Positions 11,728 through 21,794 of a DNA stretch of 64,000 bases are shown here, in pieces; the first letter of the stretch is position 1, and the number at the start of each line of letters is the position of its first letter. A model generated the notes under the pieces. It was given only the letters and a program-made list of their open reading frames with translations. It made no database searches and was not told the origin of the DNA. A program made the position numbers and the translations under genes. The DNA lies in assembly GCA_028871455.1 (NCBI GenBank), contig JAGWNF010000003.1, forward strand, positions 186,001-250,000, written 5' to 3'. The stretch is from Alphaproteobacteria bacterium (lineage in GTDB: Bacteria; Pseudomonadota; Alphaproteobacteria; ATCC43930; CGMCC-115725).

Positions 11728-12608
11728 GTCAGCTCGTGTTTGTTATGGTGGAGATGCAGCAGCCGCGCGCCGGGCACCTGCGCGAACTGACGCGCGGTCG
11801 CGAAATCGGTCGCGCCCTGGAATTTGACGGTACACACGAAACGCCGCACGGTCCCTGCCTTCATCCACCTCTCGATCAGCGCGTAGAGCCGCGACGGATA
11901 GCATATAACGTCGGCGAACAACCAATCGAGCGGTCCGATGGAACGCGGCTCGAGCGCAAAGGCGCTCTGTTGCAGGACAGTGACATTCGGCAGCCGTGCG
12001 ACCGCCGACGCCAGCTCCGCCTTGTCGACGGCGGTGACGTGGGCACCGAGCCGCGCCAGCACCCACGTCCAACCGCACGGACTGGCCCCGAGATCGAGAC
12101 AGGTTTCGCCCGGAAGCGGGCGCTTGCCGATAAGGGTGAACAGCTCCCACAGCTTGAGATAAGCGCGGCTCGGCGCGGTTTTGTCCTCGACGAAGCGCGC
12201 CTCGCCGTTCGGAAACGGACTCGAACAGCGCGGCGACGCCAAGATCGTCTCGGGATCGAGCAGCGTCCACGAGCCGAGCGGTGCGCTCGGCGCCGGATCG
12301 CCGAAGCGCAACGGCTTGGCCGAGACCTTGGGCAGCTTCTCGACGATGAGCGCGGCGCGCCGGTGATGCGCCGTCGGATAGAGCGCCCAGTTGCGCTGCA
12401 TGGCGCGCAGCTGCTTCGCGGCATCGCTGATTGATGCGATCGTCAATCGCTGCGGCGCGTGCCAGACATTCGCCACCCAGGCGACCGGACGCGGCGCTCC
12501 TGCGGCGAGTACCAGACGGCCATGGGTTGCACGCACCGCGCCGCCCAGCTCGTGCTTGAGCTCGTCGACGAAGCCGGCGGGCGCGAGATAGCCCGTCGTC
12601 TCAGCCAC
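11709..12608 (-). CDS. FtsJ-type SAM-dependent RNA methyltransferase, RlmM-like
   Basis: The 299-residue protein has a C-terminal Rossmann methyltransferase domain with the SAM-binding motif CLDLGASPCGWTWVLARLGA, then VTAVDKAEL and DWLFADVICYP, and the FtsJ-family lysine in FVCTVKFQG. The N-terminal half (RNWALYPTAHHRRAALI, PSAPLGSWTLLDPETIL) fits RlmM, which 2'-O-methylates C2498 of 23S rRNA, although it is shorter than the enterobacterial enzyme. A neighbouring unknown RNA target is possible. It overlaps the preceding hydrolase gene by 8 bp and the following YheT gene by 19 bp, so all three should be one operon. Confidence 0.8.
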   Translation of the reverse strand: MAETTGYLAPAGFVDELKHELGGAVRATHGRLVLAAGAPRPVAWVANVWHAPQRLTIASISDAAKQLRAMQRNWALYPTAHHRRAALIVEKLPKVSAKPLRFGDPAPSAPLGSWTLLDPETILASPRCSSPFPNGEARFVEDKTAPSRAYLKLWELFTLIGKRPLPGETCLDLGASPCGWTWVLARLGAHVTAVDKAELASAVARLPNVTVLQQSAFALEPRSIGPLDWLFADVICYPSRLYALIERWMKAGTVRRFVCTVKFQGATDFATARQFAQVPGARLLHLHHNKHELTWLKLS

Positions 12609-13446
12609 GCAGGAAATCCCGCACGCAAGCGATCTGATCGGGCGTGGTCAGCGACGGCGCGTGACCGATGTCCGCGAACTCGACCAGTTTCGCACGCGGG
12701 CCGCGCCGGGTCATCGCTTCGCCGTCGACGCGACGCAGAATGTCGCTGTCGGCGCCGCGCAGCACCAACGTCGGACAGGCGATCGCGTCGTAGAGATTCC
12801 ACAACACCACATCGCGCACAAACCAGCCCTGCTTGAACGGCACCGCGATCTTCGGATCGTAGTTGAAGCCGAGCTTGCCGTTCGGCTTGGTGCGAACGCT
12901 CTGCTCGGCCATGCGCCGCCACGTGCTGTCCGGCAGCTTGCCGAAGCCCACAAAGATCCAGCGCAGCGTCTTTTCGAGCTCGGCAAGATCGTTGAAGCTT
13001 GGATCAAGGCCGACATAGCGTCGGATACGCTTCAGGCCGGCCTTCGCCACCAGCGGTCCGACGTCGTTGATCACCAGCTTGCGGATCGGATTTTTGGGCT
13101 GCGCCGCTAGCGCCATGCCGACGATGCCGCCCATCGAAGTGCCGACGATATCCACCCGCTCGACGTCGAGGCGCGCGATCAGCGCCGCCACGTCGGCGGC
13201 ATAGGTCTCGGTGAGGTAGTCGTGCGGATCCACCAGCCAGTCGCTTTTGCCGCGGCCGGGAAAATCCGGCGCGACGACGCGAAATTCGGCGCTCAGCGTT
13301 TCGGCCAGCACGTCGAAGTCGCGGCCATTGCGCGTCAGGCCGTGCAGGCAGAGCACCGTCGGCGCCCGCTGCGGACCGGCCCATTCGTAATAGACCAGCC
13401 GGTGAAAGCCGTGCCGGTCGAGGCAATGGAGGCTGCGTTCGATCAC
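12601..13446 (-). CDS. Alpha/beta-fold hydrolase
   Basis: A 281-residue member of the alpha/beta hydrolase superfamily. The oxyanion segment is CLHGLTRNGRDFD, the nucleophile elbow DIVGTSMGGIVGMALA (Ser near 106), the acid lies in VLRGADSDIL, and the histidine in FADIGHAPSLTTPDQ. A lid region of about 80 residues sits between strands 6 and 7. No cofactor motif gives a substrate. It is the first gene of the leftward three-gene unit and is divergent from the class III CoA-transferase gene. Confidence 0.88.
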   Translation of the reverse strand: MIERSLHCLDRHGFHRLVYYEWAGPQRAPTVLCLHGLTRNGRDFDVLAETLSAEFRVVAPDFPGRGKSDWLVDPHDYLTETYAADVAALIARLDVERVDIVGTSMGGIVGMALAAQPKNPIRKLVINDVGPLVAKAGLKRIRRYVGLDPSFNDLAELEKTLRWIFVGFGKLPDSTWRRMAEQSVRTKPNGKLGFNYDPKIAVPFKQGWFVRDVVLWNLYDAIACPTLVLRGADSDILRRVDGEAMTRRGPRAKLVEFADIGHAPSLTTPDQIACVRDFLRG

Positions 13447-13557
13447 CCGTCTAGCTTGCGCCGCCGGTAATCAGGCGATCAAGGATTGGACGCGGCCGGC
13501 CTCCTGGGCTAAGACGCCTCGGCCAAGTACCGGAAACCCCAGGGGACATGAACAACA

Positions 13558-14709
13558 ATGGCCGTCAAAGGGCCGCTCACGGGCATCACCGTCGTCGACC
13601 TGTCGCGCATTCTCGCCGGCCCCTATTGCACGTTTCTGATGGCCGAGCTCGGCGCCCGGATCATCAAGGTGGAGATGCCGCCCAAGGGTGACGACGCGCG
13701 CGAATACGGCCCGTTTCGCGGCGGCAAGTCGACTTATTTCTCGTCGATCAACCGCGGCAAGCAGTCGATCATGCTCGACCTCAAGCTGCCCGCCGACAAG
13801 CGTATCCTCGACGCCCTGCTCGCCAAGGCCGACGTGCTGGTCGAGAATTTCCGGCCCGGCACGATGGAAAGGCTCGGATATGGCTGGAGCGAGATTCACC
13901 AGCGATATCCGAAGCTGATTTACGCCGCCGCTTCGGGCTTCGGCCACAGCGGACCGTGGTCGAAGCGGCCGGCCTATGACATGGTCGTGCAGGGTCTCGG
14001 CGGCATGATGTCGATCACCGGCAATCCCGGCCAGCCGCCGGTGCGCGTCGGCATGTCGATCGGCGACATCGGCGCCGGACTTTATACCGCCGTCGCGGTC
14101 AACGCGGCGCTGGTCCAGCGCGAGCGCACCGGCGAAGGTGTGAAAGTCGACGTGTCGATGTTCGACTGCCAGCTGGCGCTGCTCGAGAACGCGATCATGC
14201 GCTACACCGTCACCGGTGAGATTCCGGGACCGCTCGGTGCGCGTCATCCGACCATCACGCCGTTCGAGGCTTTCGCCACCGCCGACGGCTACGTCATCAT
14301 CGCCGCCGGCAACGATCTGACTTTCGGCCGTCTGGCCGCCGCGCTCGGCAAACCGGCGATGGCCGAGAATCCGGATTACGTCAGCAACGAGCGGCGTCTC
14401 GCCAATCAGCCGACGCTCAAAGCCGAGATCGAGGCGCTGCTCAAAGACAAGCCGACGGCGCATTGGCTGACCGTTTTCGAGACTGTGGGCATTCCCGCCG
14501 GCCCGATCAACGACGTGAAGCAGGCGCTCGCGCATCCGCAGGTTGAGCCGCGTAACATGCTGGTGACGGTTGACGATCCGCGCTCCGGCACGCTCAAGCT
14601 CGTAGGCAATCCGATGAAAATTTCCGGCGCGGCCGATCCGCCGATGCGCGAGCCCGCGCCCGAGCTCGACGCCGATCGCGCGGCGATTCTGAAAGAGTTG
14701 AGACTTTAA
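13558..14709 (+). CDS. Class III (CaiB/BaiF) acyl-CoA transferase
   Basis: The 383-residue enzyme moves CoA between two carboxylic acids as a soluble interlocked dimer. It has the family opening GITVVDLSRILAGPYCTFLM, then GARIIKVEMP, SSINRGKQSIMLDLK, VLVENFRPGTMERLGYG and SGFGHSGPWSKRPAYD. The catalytic aspartate should be the one in MSIGDIGAGLYTAVAVNAAL, near residue 171. There are no neighbouring pathway genes, so the acid pair cannot be named. It starts 111 bp from the divergent hydrolase operon, with AGGGGACA upstream of the ATG. Confidence 0.92.
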   Translation: MAVKGPLTGITVVDLSRILAGPYCTFLMAELGARIIKVEMPPKGDDAREYGPFRGGKSTYFSSINRGKQSIMLDLKLPADKRILDALLAKADVLVENFRPGTMERLGYGWSEIHQRYPKLIYAAASGFGHSGPWSKRPAYDMVVQGLGGMMSITGNPGQPPVRVGMSIGDIGAGLYTAVAVNAALVQRERTGEGVKVDVSMFDCQLALLENAIMRYTVTGEIPGPLGARHPTITPFEAFATADGYVIIAAGNDLTFGRLAAALGKPAMAENPDYVSNERRLANQPTLKAEIEALLKDKPTAHWLTVFETVGIPAGPINDVKQALAHPQVEPRNMLVTVDDPRSGTLKLVGNPMKISGAADPPMREPAPELDADRAAILKELRL

Positions 14710-14775
14710 GCCCTCGCCGCCCTGCTCTACAGTCGCGCGCCGATATGAGTTCGCAAGCGCAGGACGGTCGCGCCG

Positions 14776-17115
14776 ATGGCGCCTAAAATCCGACGCCGTC
14801 CGCGCCGCGTCCTGGCGGCGATTGCGGCGCTTGTCGTCATCCTGGCGGGCGGCGGCTGGTTTTATCTGCGCAGCTCGCTGCCGCAGACCAGCGGCACGAT
14901 CGCCGTCGGCGGATTGAGCGCGCCGGTCACCGTCACCCGCGACGCGCACGGCATTCCCACCATCGTCGCCAAGACCGACGCCGACGCCGCGTTCGCGCTC
15001 GGCTATGTCCACGCGCAGGACCGTCTCTTCCAGATGGATCTGATGCGCCATTACGGTTCCGGCCGGCTCGCCGAGTGGTTCGGCGAAGCCGCCGTGCCGG
15101 TCGATCGCTTCACGCGCACGCTCGGCTTCTATCGCGCGGCGCAGGCGCAATACCGCTATCTCTCGCCCGCGGTGCGCGGCGTGCTCGATGCCTATGCCGC
15201 CGGCGTGAACGCCTGGATCGCGACGCATCGCGGTGGGCTGCCGCCGGAATACGCCGTCCTGCGCATCGGCGTCGCGCCGTGGCAGCCGGCCGACACGCTG
15301 GTCTGGGGCAAGATCATGGATCTGCAGCTCACCGCCAATTTTCGCGGCGAACTGCTGCGCGCCCGTATGTTGCAGCATGGACTCACGCCGGCGGAACTTG
15401 CGGTGCTCTATCCGTCCTATCCTGCCGATGCGCCGGTGACCGGCCAACGTGCCGAACTCGACGGTGAACTGCTCGACCGTCTCGCCGCGGCATTGCCGCC
15501 CGGCCCGGCGGAGCCGATCCGCGCCTCGAACAACTGGGTGGTCGCCGGCACGCGCACGGTCTCGGGCAAGCCGCTGCTCGCCAACGACACTCATCTCGGC
15601 TTCCATTCGCCGGGCGTGTGGTATCTCGCGCGCATCGAGGTCGGCGGCCAGGTGCTGACCGGTGCGACCGCGCCGGGGACGCCGTTCGTCGTCGTCGGCC
15701 ACAACAATCGCATTGCCTGGGGTTTCACCACGACCGCCAGCGACGTCGAGGATCTTTTCGTCGAGCAGACCGATCCGCACGATCCGGCGCGCTATCTCGC
15801 GCCGGGCGGCGCGCTGCCCTTCGTCACGCGGCAGGAAACCATCCGCGTGCGCGACGCCGCGCCCGTAACGTTCACCGTGCGTGCGACCCGGCACGGTCCG
15901 GTGATCTCCGATCTGGCCGGCTGGAATGCCGGCGACGGGAAAATTCTGGCGCTCGAGACGACGTGGCTCGCGGCCGACGACCGCACGCCGGATGCGCTGT
16001 GGAGACTGTCGCACGCCGGCAGCTGGACCGAGTTCCGCACTGCGTTGCGCGACTTCGTCGCGCCGCAGCAGAACATCGTCTATGCGGATGTCGACGGCAA
16101 TATCGGCTTCATCGCGCCGGCGCGCGTGCCGGTCCGCGCCAAGGGCGACGGCTGGCTGCCGGTGCCGGGCGCGGGCGGCGCCTATGACTGGACCGGCTTC
16201 GTGCCCTTCGACGATCTGCCCCAGGAGTACGATCCGTCGTCCGGCGAACTCGCCAGCGCCAACAACCGGATCGTCGCCAAGGGCGATTTCTATCTCGGCA
16301 GCGACTGAGACCTGCCCTATCGCATCGAACGCATCCGCGCCCTGCTCAACGCGACGCCGAAGCAGAGTCCGGCGACCGCCGCCGCGATGCAGGCCGACGT
16401 CACGTCGCTGATGGCGCGCGATCTTCTGCCGCTGATGCTACGCGGCCTGCCACATCTGAGCCGCGACGCGGCCGCCATCGCCGCGCTCACCGCCTGGGAC
16501 GATCGCATGGTGCGCAACCGCCCCGAGCCGCTGATCTTCGCGGCGTGGCTGCGCGAGGTCACGCGCGCGCTGTTCGCGCCGAAACTCGGGCCGCTGCTGT
16601 CGGATTATTGGGCGCCGCATCCCAATGTGGTGCGCGCGATCCTGACCAGCCACCCCGAGTGGTGCGACAAGGCCGGCTGCCCGGCGCTGCTGGCTGCGGC
16701 GCTCGATCATGCGCTCAACGGCCTGCGCCAGCGCTATGGCGACGATATGAGCGCGTGGCGGTGGGGCCATGCCCACCGAGCGGTCTTTCGCCACGCGCTG
16801 TGGTCGCGCCTCCCGCTGCTCGACCGCATCCTGACGCCGACGATCGCCGCGCCGGGCGCCAGCGACACGCTCAACGCCGGCGCCTTCCTATTCAGCGACG
16901 AATCCCGGCCGTTCGGTGACCGCCTTGGCCCAGTGCTGCGCATGATCGTCGACACGAGCGATCTGGATGCGGCCGAATTCATGATCGTGCCAGGCCAGTC
17001 GGGCAATCCACTGTCGTCCCACTGGGACGACCTGCTGAGACCATGGCACGACGTCCACTACGTCACCTTCGGCGACGACGCCAGCGGCGGCCGGCTGATG
17101 CTCGTGCCGCGCTGA
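14776..17115 (+). pseudogene. Penicillin acylase family protein, interrupted by one in-frame TGA
   Basis: The reading frame encodes a penicillin-amidase-type Ntn hydrolase: a signal or membrane anchor (VLAAIAALVVILAGGGWFYL), VTVTRDAHGIPTIVAKTDAD, FALGYVHAQDRLFQMDLMRH, a linker, and the beta-chain start RASNNWVVAGTRTVSGKPLL, where the Ser is the expected autoprocessing nucleophile. At 16306-16308 the frame hits TGA (GGC AGC GAC TGA GAC CTG). Past it the same frame continues without a break for 268 codons (DLPYRIERIRALL to GGRLMLVPR) with good family similarity. The stop sits where relatives have Trp in YLGSDWDLPYR, so TGG to TGA is the simplest change. The 510-residue product would lack half of the beta chain. 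Confidence 0.85.
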
Positions 17116-17207
17116 CGCCTCCGGCCGAGTCGCAAAAATGTCGCGCAACACGGCTTGCGCAGCCGCAGCGGCGACCGCCATAATCGGCGTCTGGCAGGAG
17201 TTGGTGC

Positions 17208-17987
17208 ATGCCCGAAGGCCGGACAGATGCAATTCGAGGCGTCGTAACGAAGTCCGCGCCGGCGCGCATCACGACCGCACTCGCACCACCGCATCACTTC
17301 TTCGCGACCAGCACCCTGCCGTGTCCCTATGTCAAGGGCCAGCGCGAGCGGAAGCTCGTGGTCGAGTTGTTTGGCCGCAACGCGCCGGAGTTCTACAACA
17401 CCTTGTCGCGCGCCGGATTCCGCCGCAGTCATTCGCTCGCCTATCGCCCGGCATGCGTCGACTGCGCGCGCTGCGTGCCGGTTCGCATTCCGGTGAGAGA
17501 TTTCGTCGAGAGCCGGTCACTCCGGCGCATCCGCAATGCCAACCGTGATCTCGCGACGAGCATCGGCGGCGTACGTGCCGATCACGACCAGTTCCGTCTC
17601 TTCCAGCGCTATCAGCACTCGCGGCACGCCGAAAGCGACATGGCGGCGATGACCTACGGCGACTATCGCGCGATGATCGAAGACACGCCGCTCACGACGA
17701 TGCTCGTACGTCTGCGCGATCCCGATGGCATGCTGTACGGCGCCTGTCTGACCGACCTGCTCGATGACGGCGTTTCGGCGGTCTACAGCTTTTACGATCC
17801 CGGCGAAGGCAAGCGCGGCCTCGGCACGATGCTGATTCTGTCACTGGTCGACGAAGCGCGACGCCGGCGGCTGCCGCATGTCTATCTCGGCTATTGGATC
17901 GCCGAGAGTCCCAAGATGGCGTACAAGGCGCGTTTCCGTCCGCTCGAAACGTTGCAGTCGGACGGTTGGCGCCGGATCTTCGACTAG
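17208..17987 (+). CDS. bpt: Aspartate/glutamate leucyltransferase (Bpt)
   Basis: This 259-residue enzyme transfers leucine from Leu-tRNA to N-terminal Asp or Glu of proteins, marking them for ClpS/ClpAP. It has the N-terminal cysteine block LPCPYVKGQRERKLVVE, YRPACVDCARCVPVRIPV, and the GNAT-like core YSFYDPGEGKRGLGTMLIL with HVYLGYWIAESPKMAYKARF. Length and order match the bacterial Bpt family. CAGGAG stands nine bases before the ATG. It lies 92 bp after the broken penicillin acylase gene and forms its own unit. Confidence 0.93.
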   Translation: MPEGRTDAIRGVVTKSAPARITTALAPPHHFFATSTLPCPYVKGQRERKLVVELFGRNAPEFYNTLSRAGFRRSHSLAYRPACVDCARCVPVRIPVRDFVESRSLRRIRNANRDLATSIGGVRADHDQFRLFQRYQHSRHAESDMAAMTYGDYRAMIEDTPLTTMLVRLRDPDGMLYGACLTDLLDDGVSAVYSFYDPGEGKRGLGTMLILSLVDEARRRRLPHVYLGYWIAESPKMAYKARFRPLETLQSDGWRRIFD

Positions 17988-18088
17988 ATCGTTACCGGCA
18001 AAACCGAACGACTCGGCTGATCGCGATCCACTTGCCGTCCAGGTCGAGTCGTGACCCAATTTTCCAACAAAGCTTTATAATCGGAATT

Positions 18089-18106
18089 CTGAAGAACATT
18101 CTTCAG
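18089..18106. repeat. Small dyad in AT-rich spacer
   Basis: An 8-bp inverted repeat, CTGAAGAA then TTCTTCAG with 2 bp between, lies in an AT-rich spacer between the converging bpt and oxidoreductase genes. It is not followed by a clear T run on either strand, so it is more like a protein-binding dyad or a weak bidirectional stop than a classic terminator. Confidence 0.4.
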
Positions 18107-18157
18107 GTAATAGATCATCTGAATCGACTCGAATAAGGGCATTGATTTTAAAAGATT

Positions 18158-21100
18158 CTACTCTGCTGCCTGTCGATATCCGAGTTGACGGAGGCATCGG
18201 TCGATCCAAAGCGTAGCGAGCTTTTCCGCGAGGGTATTTTGGGTGAGGCGGTCGCGGAGGGTCTGGAAGTCGACCTGGTCGAGGGGCTGGTCCTGGTTGA
18301 AGCAGGAAAAGACGACGACCTCGTCACCGGTGGCGGGGTCTTTGTGCGTCTGGAGGCACTGGGCGCAGATCTCCTTCATCATGCACTGCATGGGTGAATT
18401 GATGGAGGCGATGGCGGCGATGCCGGGCTTGAGACAGGGCTTGAGGACGCCATGGCGGGCTTGGGCGACGGCCGCCATCATGGCGTCGGAGCCGATGACG
18501 ATGAGGCGGTCGACATCGCCGAGCGGGATTGGCGGGGCGCCGAGCCGACCTTGGGCATAGGCCTGGAGCGCGGCGACGATATTGCCGACGAAGGCGCGGT
18601 CCTGTGGCCGGCCGGGGGTGAAGCCGGGCGCCTCGTCGCAGCACCAGACCACGGTGTCGGCAGCGGCTTCGATCTGCGGCACCTTGTAACGGTCCTGTTC
18701 GTGCTTGTAGCCGGCGAAGTAGAGCACGCGCGAACCGTTTTCGCGCAAGGCTTGGCCGATTGACAGGAGCACGGCATTGCCGAGGCCGCCGCCGACCAGC
18801 AGCGCGGTCTCGTCCGACGGCGTCTCGGTCGGTGTGCCGGTCGGGCCCATCAGCACCACCGGCTCGCCCGGCCGCAACAGCGTGCAGAGATCGGAGGAGC
18901 CGCCCATCTCGAGCACGATGGTCGAGAGCAAGCCCTTCTCCTTGTCGACCCAGGCGCCGGTCAGAGCGAGGCCCTCCATGGCGAGCGTCGTGCCGCCGGT
19001 CCGCGGCGCCAGAGCTTCGTAGTTCTGCAGCCGGTAGAACTGGCCCGGGTGGAACGCGCGCGCCGCGAGCGGCGCCTTGATCACCACCTCGACGATGGTC
19101 GGCGTCAGTCGCTCGACCGCCTGCACCGTCGCGCGCAACTCGCGGTTGAGCTTCGCCAGCAACAGCTCGGGCGCTGGCGCCGAAGGCGCATGCTTCGCCA
19201 GCACGCGGCTCACCACCGGATAGCCCTGCTTGGCACTCGCCATCGCCTTCACCACGTTGCCGGCATAGGAGGGATGCAGGTCGCCGAAGAAGCTGACGGC
19301 GCGGCCATCCGTGCGATGGCTCATCAGGACGCGCACCTGGGCGGGCTTTGCCATCGCCTCGGGCTTCACCTTCTGCCCGTCTTCGCCATAGGCCTGGAAG
19401 TAGCGGCCATCGAGCGTGACGTTGTGCGGATCCTCGCGGCCCAGCACCGTGTTGGGCTGCGTCCCGGCCGCCACCAGGATAGTCTTCGCCGGCAAGGTCA
19501 CGCGCTCGTCGCTCGCCACCATCTTGCGAATTGCCGCGTCATAGCGCCAGCGCTGCAGCGTCAGCGAAGCGGCATGGCCGAAGCGGTCGAGCCCCACCGC
19601 CTCGGGCGCGAGCATTTCGGCGAAGCGGATGCCCTCCTCCATCGCCTTGGCCACCTCCTCGTGGTTCAAAGTGTAGCTCGGCGCGTCGATCAGCCGTCGG
19701 CGATAGGCGATGGTGACGCCACCCCAGGAATCGATCAGCGCGGCCAACCGCGGCGCCCGGCCTTCGCGCCTGGCGGCGTCTCGCTCGGCCCGGAGCGCCC
19801 GCGCATGGGCGATGAACTCCGCCGCCGTCGCCTGATCCTCCGCGTTCCACGATTCCCGCACCGCCGCCTCGCCCCGCTCGGCCGCCAAGGTCTCGTAACG
19901 CTGGAGGAACTTCTCCACCTGCACCGCGTAATAGGCGAGCGATTCCGTCGCGGTGTCGATCGCCGTCAGGCCGCCGCCGATCACCACCACTGGCAGTCGT
20001 ACCGTCAAATTGGCGATGCTCGAGGCCTTCGCCGCCCCGGTCAGCTGCAGGGCCATCAGGAAGTCCGAGGCCTGGCGCACGCCGCGCGCCAAGCCGTTCT
20101 TCATGTTGACGATGGTCGGCTTGCCAGCGCCGGCGCAGAGCGCGATGTGGTCGAAACCCAGCGCGAACGCCTCCTCGATCCCGAGCGTGCCGCCGAAGCG
20201 CACCCCGCCGAACATCGTGAACTCCGATCGCCGCTCCAGCAGCAGCCGGATCACCTTGAGGAAGTTCTTGTCCCAGCGCACCGTGATGCCGTACTCGGCC
20301 ACGCCGCCGAACCCCGCCATCAGCCGGTCGTCGAGCGCCTCGCGGATCGTGTCGATGTCGCGGATCGGCCGCACCGCATGGCGCTGGCCGGCGAGATCGA
20401 TGCCCGACAGTTCCACCGGCAGGGGCTCGATCTTCAAGCCGTCGATCCCCACCACCGTGTGTCCGTCGTTCAGCAGGTGATGCGCCAGCGTGAACCCCGC
20501 CGGCCCCAGACCCACCACCAGAACCTTGTAGCCGGAAGGCGCCTTCGGCAGCGGCCGGCGCAGATTGAGTGGGTTCCACCGCGTCAACAGGCTGTAGATC
20601 TCGAAGCCCCAGGGCAGGTCGAGCACATCCTTCAGGGTGCGCGTCTCGACCTGTGGGATGTCGACCGGATCCTGCTTCTGATAGATGCACGCCTTCATGC
20701 AGTCGTTGCAGATCCGGTGACCGGTGCCTGCCACCATCGGATTGTCGATGACCGCGATCGCCAGCGCTCCGATCGTCAGCCCGCGCGCCTTGACCTGATT
20801 CATCTCCGAGATCTTCTCTTCCAGCGGGCAACCCGCCAGCGTCACCCCGAAGGCACTCTTCTGGAACGCCCCGGTCTTCTTGTCCTTCATACCGTGCGCG
20901 CAGCTATCCTTGCCCTGCTCGTGGCACCAGATGCAGTAGTTGGCGTTGTCGAGTGCCCCCGTCAGGTCCGTCCCCGCATCGGTCAACTTGAAGCCGTCGC
21001 GTGCCCGCCACTCGGCCGGCGGATAGCGATCGACGATCGTCCCATCGAACGCCTGCCGCTCCACATGCACCAGATGCAGCGGATCGAGCTTGTGCGGCTG

Positions 21101-21661
21101 CTTGAAAAGAACCCCCGCACCGTGCCGCGTTCGCCCCGCCGGCGACAGCGTCGCCCACGCCGCATAACGCGCCGCCAGATCCACGGCCGCCGCATGCGCC
21201 GCCTCGTCCTCGAGCCACCGCGCCACGTGCCGCGCGTAGCTCAGCTCCGTCAACGCCTCGCCGAACAGCGTCGCCAATTCCGCCGCGAGCGCCGGCCCGT
21301 CAAGCGAAACCGCCTGCTCCGCCGATACCCCCTTCACCGCCCGGCGCTGCACGAAGAGCCGCTTCACCGCGTAAATCGGCGCCAGCTCGTCATGCCGCGC
21401 CTGCAGCTCATGCACTTCCCGCCCGACCCCGAACAGGCCGCCGACAAAATCCTCGAGATGCGGCGCCAGCGCGATCACCAATTCCGATTCGTCTTTCGAC
21501 GCCAGGCCCGTGGGATTCTCTCGCGCCGCGACCAGCCGATCGCGCAGCTCGGAATCCACCCCCGCCAGATGCGTCAAAAACGCATCGTCCACCGCCGCCA
21601 GGCCCTCCAAACGATAAAGATCGTCGAAGGCCAGGCCGTATTTCAGCTCAAGTTCGGCCAT
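18158..21661 (-). CDS. Fused FAD/NAD(P) and iron-sulfur oxidoreductase (GltD/NfnB-like plus NfnA/PyrK-like)
   Basis: A 1167-residue cytoplasmic flavoprotein built like two enzymes in one chain. Residues 1-235 are helical and unassigned. Next come cysteine motifs (NYCIWCHEQGKDSCAHGMKD and HRICNDCMKACIYQKQDPV) that suggest Fe-S clusters as in GltD, NfnB and dihydropyrimidine dehydrogenase. An FAD/NAD(P) disulfide-reductase fold follows, starting VLVVGLGPAGFTLAHHLL (about 380) with a second nucleotide site VVVIGGGLTAIDTATES. From about 850 there is a ferredoxin-reductase-like domain (FHPGQFYRLQNYE, ETALLVGGGLGNAVLLSIG), and it ends in a cysteine set C-x5-C-x2-C-x17-C resembling the PyrK/NfnA 2Fe-2S site. 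It could bifurcate electrons between NAD(P)H and ferredoxin; this is inference. It stands alone between converging and co-directed genes. Confidence 0.82.
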   Translation of the reverse strand: MAELELKYGLAFDDLYRLEGLAAVDDAFLTHLAGVDSELRDRLVAARENPTGLASKDESELVIALAPHLEDFVGGLFGVGREVHELQARHDELAPIYAVKRLFVQRRAVKGVSAEQAVSLDGPALAAELATLFGEALTELSYARHVARWLEDEAAHAAAVDLAARYAAWATLSPAGRTRHGAGVLFKQPHKLDPLHLVHVERQAFDGTIVDRYPPAEWRARDGFKLTDAGTDLTGALDNANYCIWCHEQGKDSCAHGMKDKKTGAFQKSAFGVTLAGCPLEEKISEMNQVKARGLTIGALAIAVIDNPMVAGTGHRICNDCMKACIYQKQDPVDIPQVETRTLKDVLDLPWGFEIYSLLTRWNPLNLRRPLPKAPSGYKVLVVGLGPAGFTLAHHLLNDGHTVVGIDGLKIEPLPVELSGIDLAGQRHAVRPIRDIDTIREALDDRLMAGFGGVAEYGITVRWDKNFLKVIRLLLERRSEFTMFGGVRFGGTLGIEEAFALGFDHIALCAGAGKPTIVNMKNGLARGVRQASDFLMALQLTGAAKASSIANLTVRLPVVVIGGGLTAIDTATESLAYYAVQVEKFLQRYETLAAERGEAAVRESWNAEDQATAAEFIAHARALRAERDAARREGRAPRLAALIDSWGGVTIAYRRRLIDAPSYTLNHEEVAKAMEEGIRFAEMLAPEAVGLDRFGHAASLTLQRWRYDAAIRKMVASDERVTLPAKTILVAAGTQPNTVLGREDPHNVTLDGRYFQAYGEDGQKVKPEAMAKPAQVRVLMSHRTDGRAVSFFGDLHPSYAGNVVKAMASAKQGYPVVSRVLAKHAPSAPAPELLLAKLNRELRATVQAVERLTPTIVEVVIKAPLAARAFHPGQFYRLQNYEALAPRTGGTTLAMEGLALTGAWVDKEKGLLSTIVLEMGGSSDLCTLLRPGEPVVLMGPTGTPTETPSDETALLVGGGLGNAVLLSIGQALRENGSRVLYFAGYKHEQDRYKVPQIEAAADTVVWCCDEAPGFTPGRPQDRAFVGNIVAALQAYAQGRLGAPPIPLGDVDRLIVIGSDAMMAAVAQARHGVLKPCLKPGIAAIASINSPMQCMMKEICAQCLQTHKDPATGDEVVVFSCFNQDQPLDQVDFQTLRDRLTQNTLAEKLATLWIDRCLRQLGYRQAAE

Positions 21662-21794
21662 TGTTCTCAGTATCCGCGGCGCGTCCGCCGTTTAAAACCC
21701 CAAATTTTGTGTGGAAGGAGAAGAATTCCACTCTTGGCGGTGGAGTATTTACCGGAACGCCGGAACGAAGGGGCTGCGCGATTTTGCCGCGTTC

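Noticed and set aside
13471-16014. 847-codon open frame on the minus strand
   Set aside because: It runs opposite to the CoA-transferase and penicillin acylase genes, is rich in Arg, His and Gln, and has no family similarity; it is a shadow of high GC at codon position three.
16306-16308. TGA as a selenocysteine codon
   Set aside because: Relatives have Trp at this place, there is no catalytic reason for selenocysteine, and no SECIS-like hairpin directly follows.
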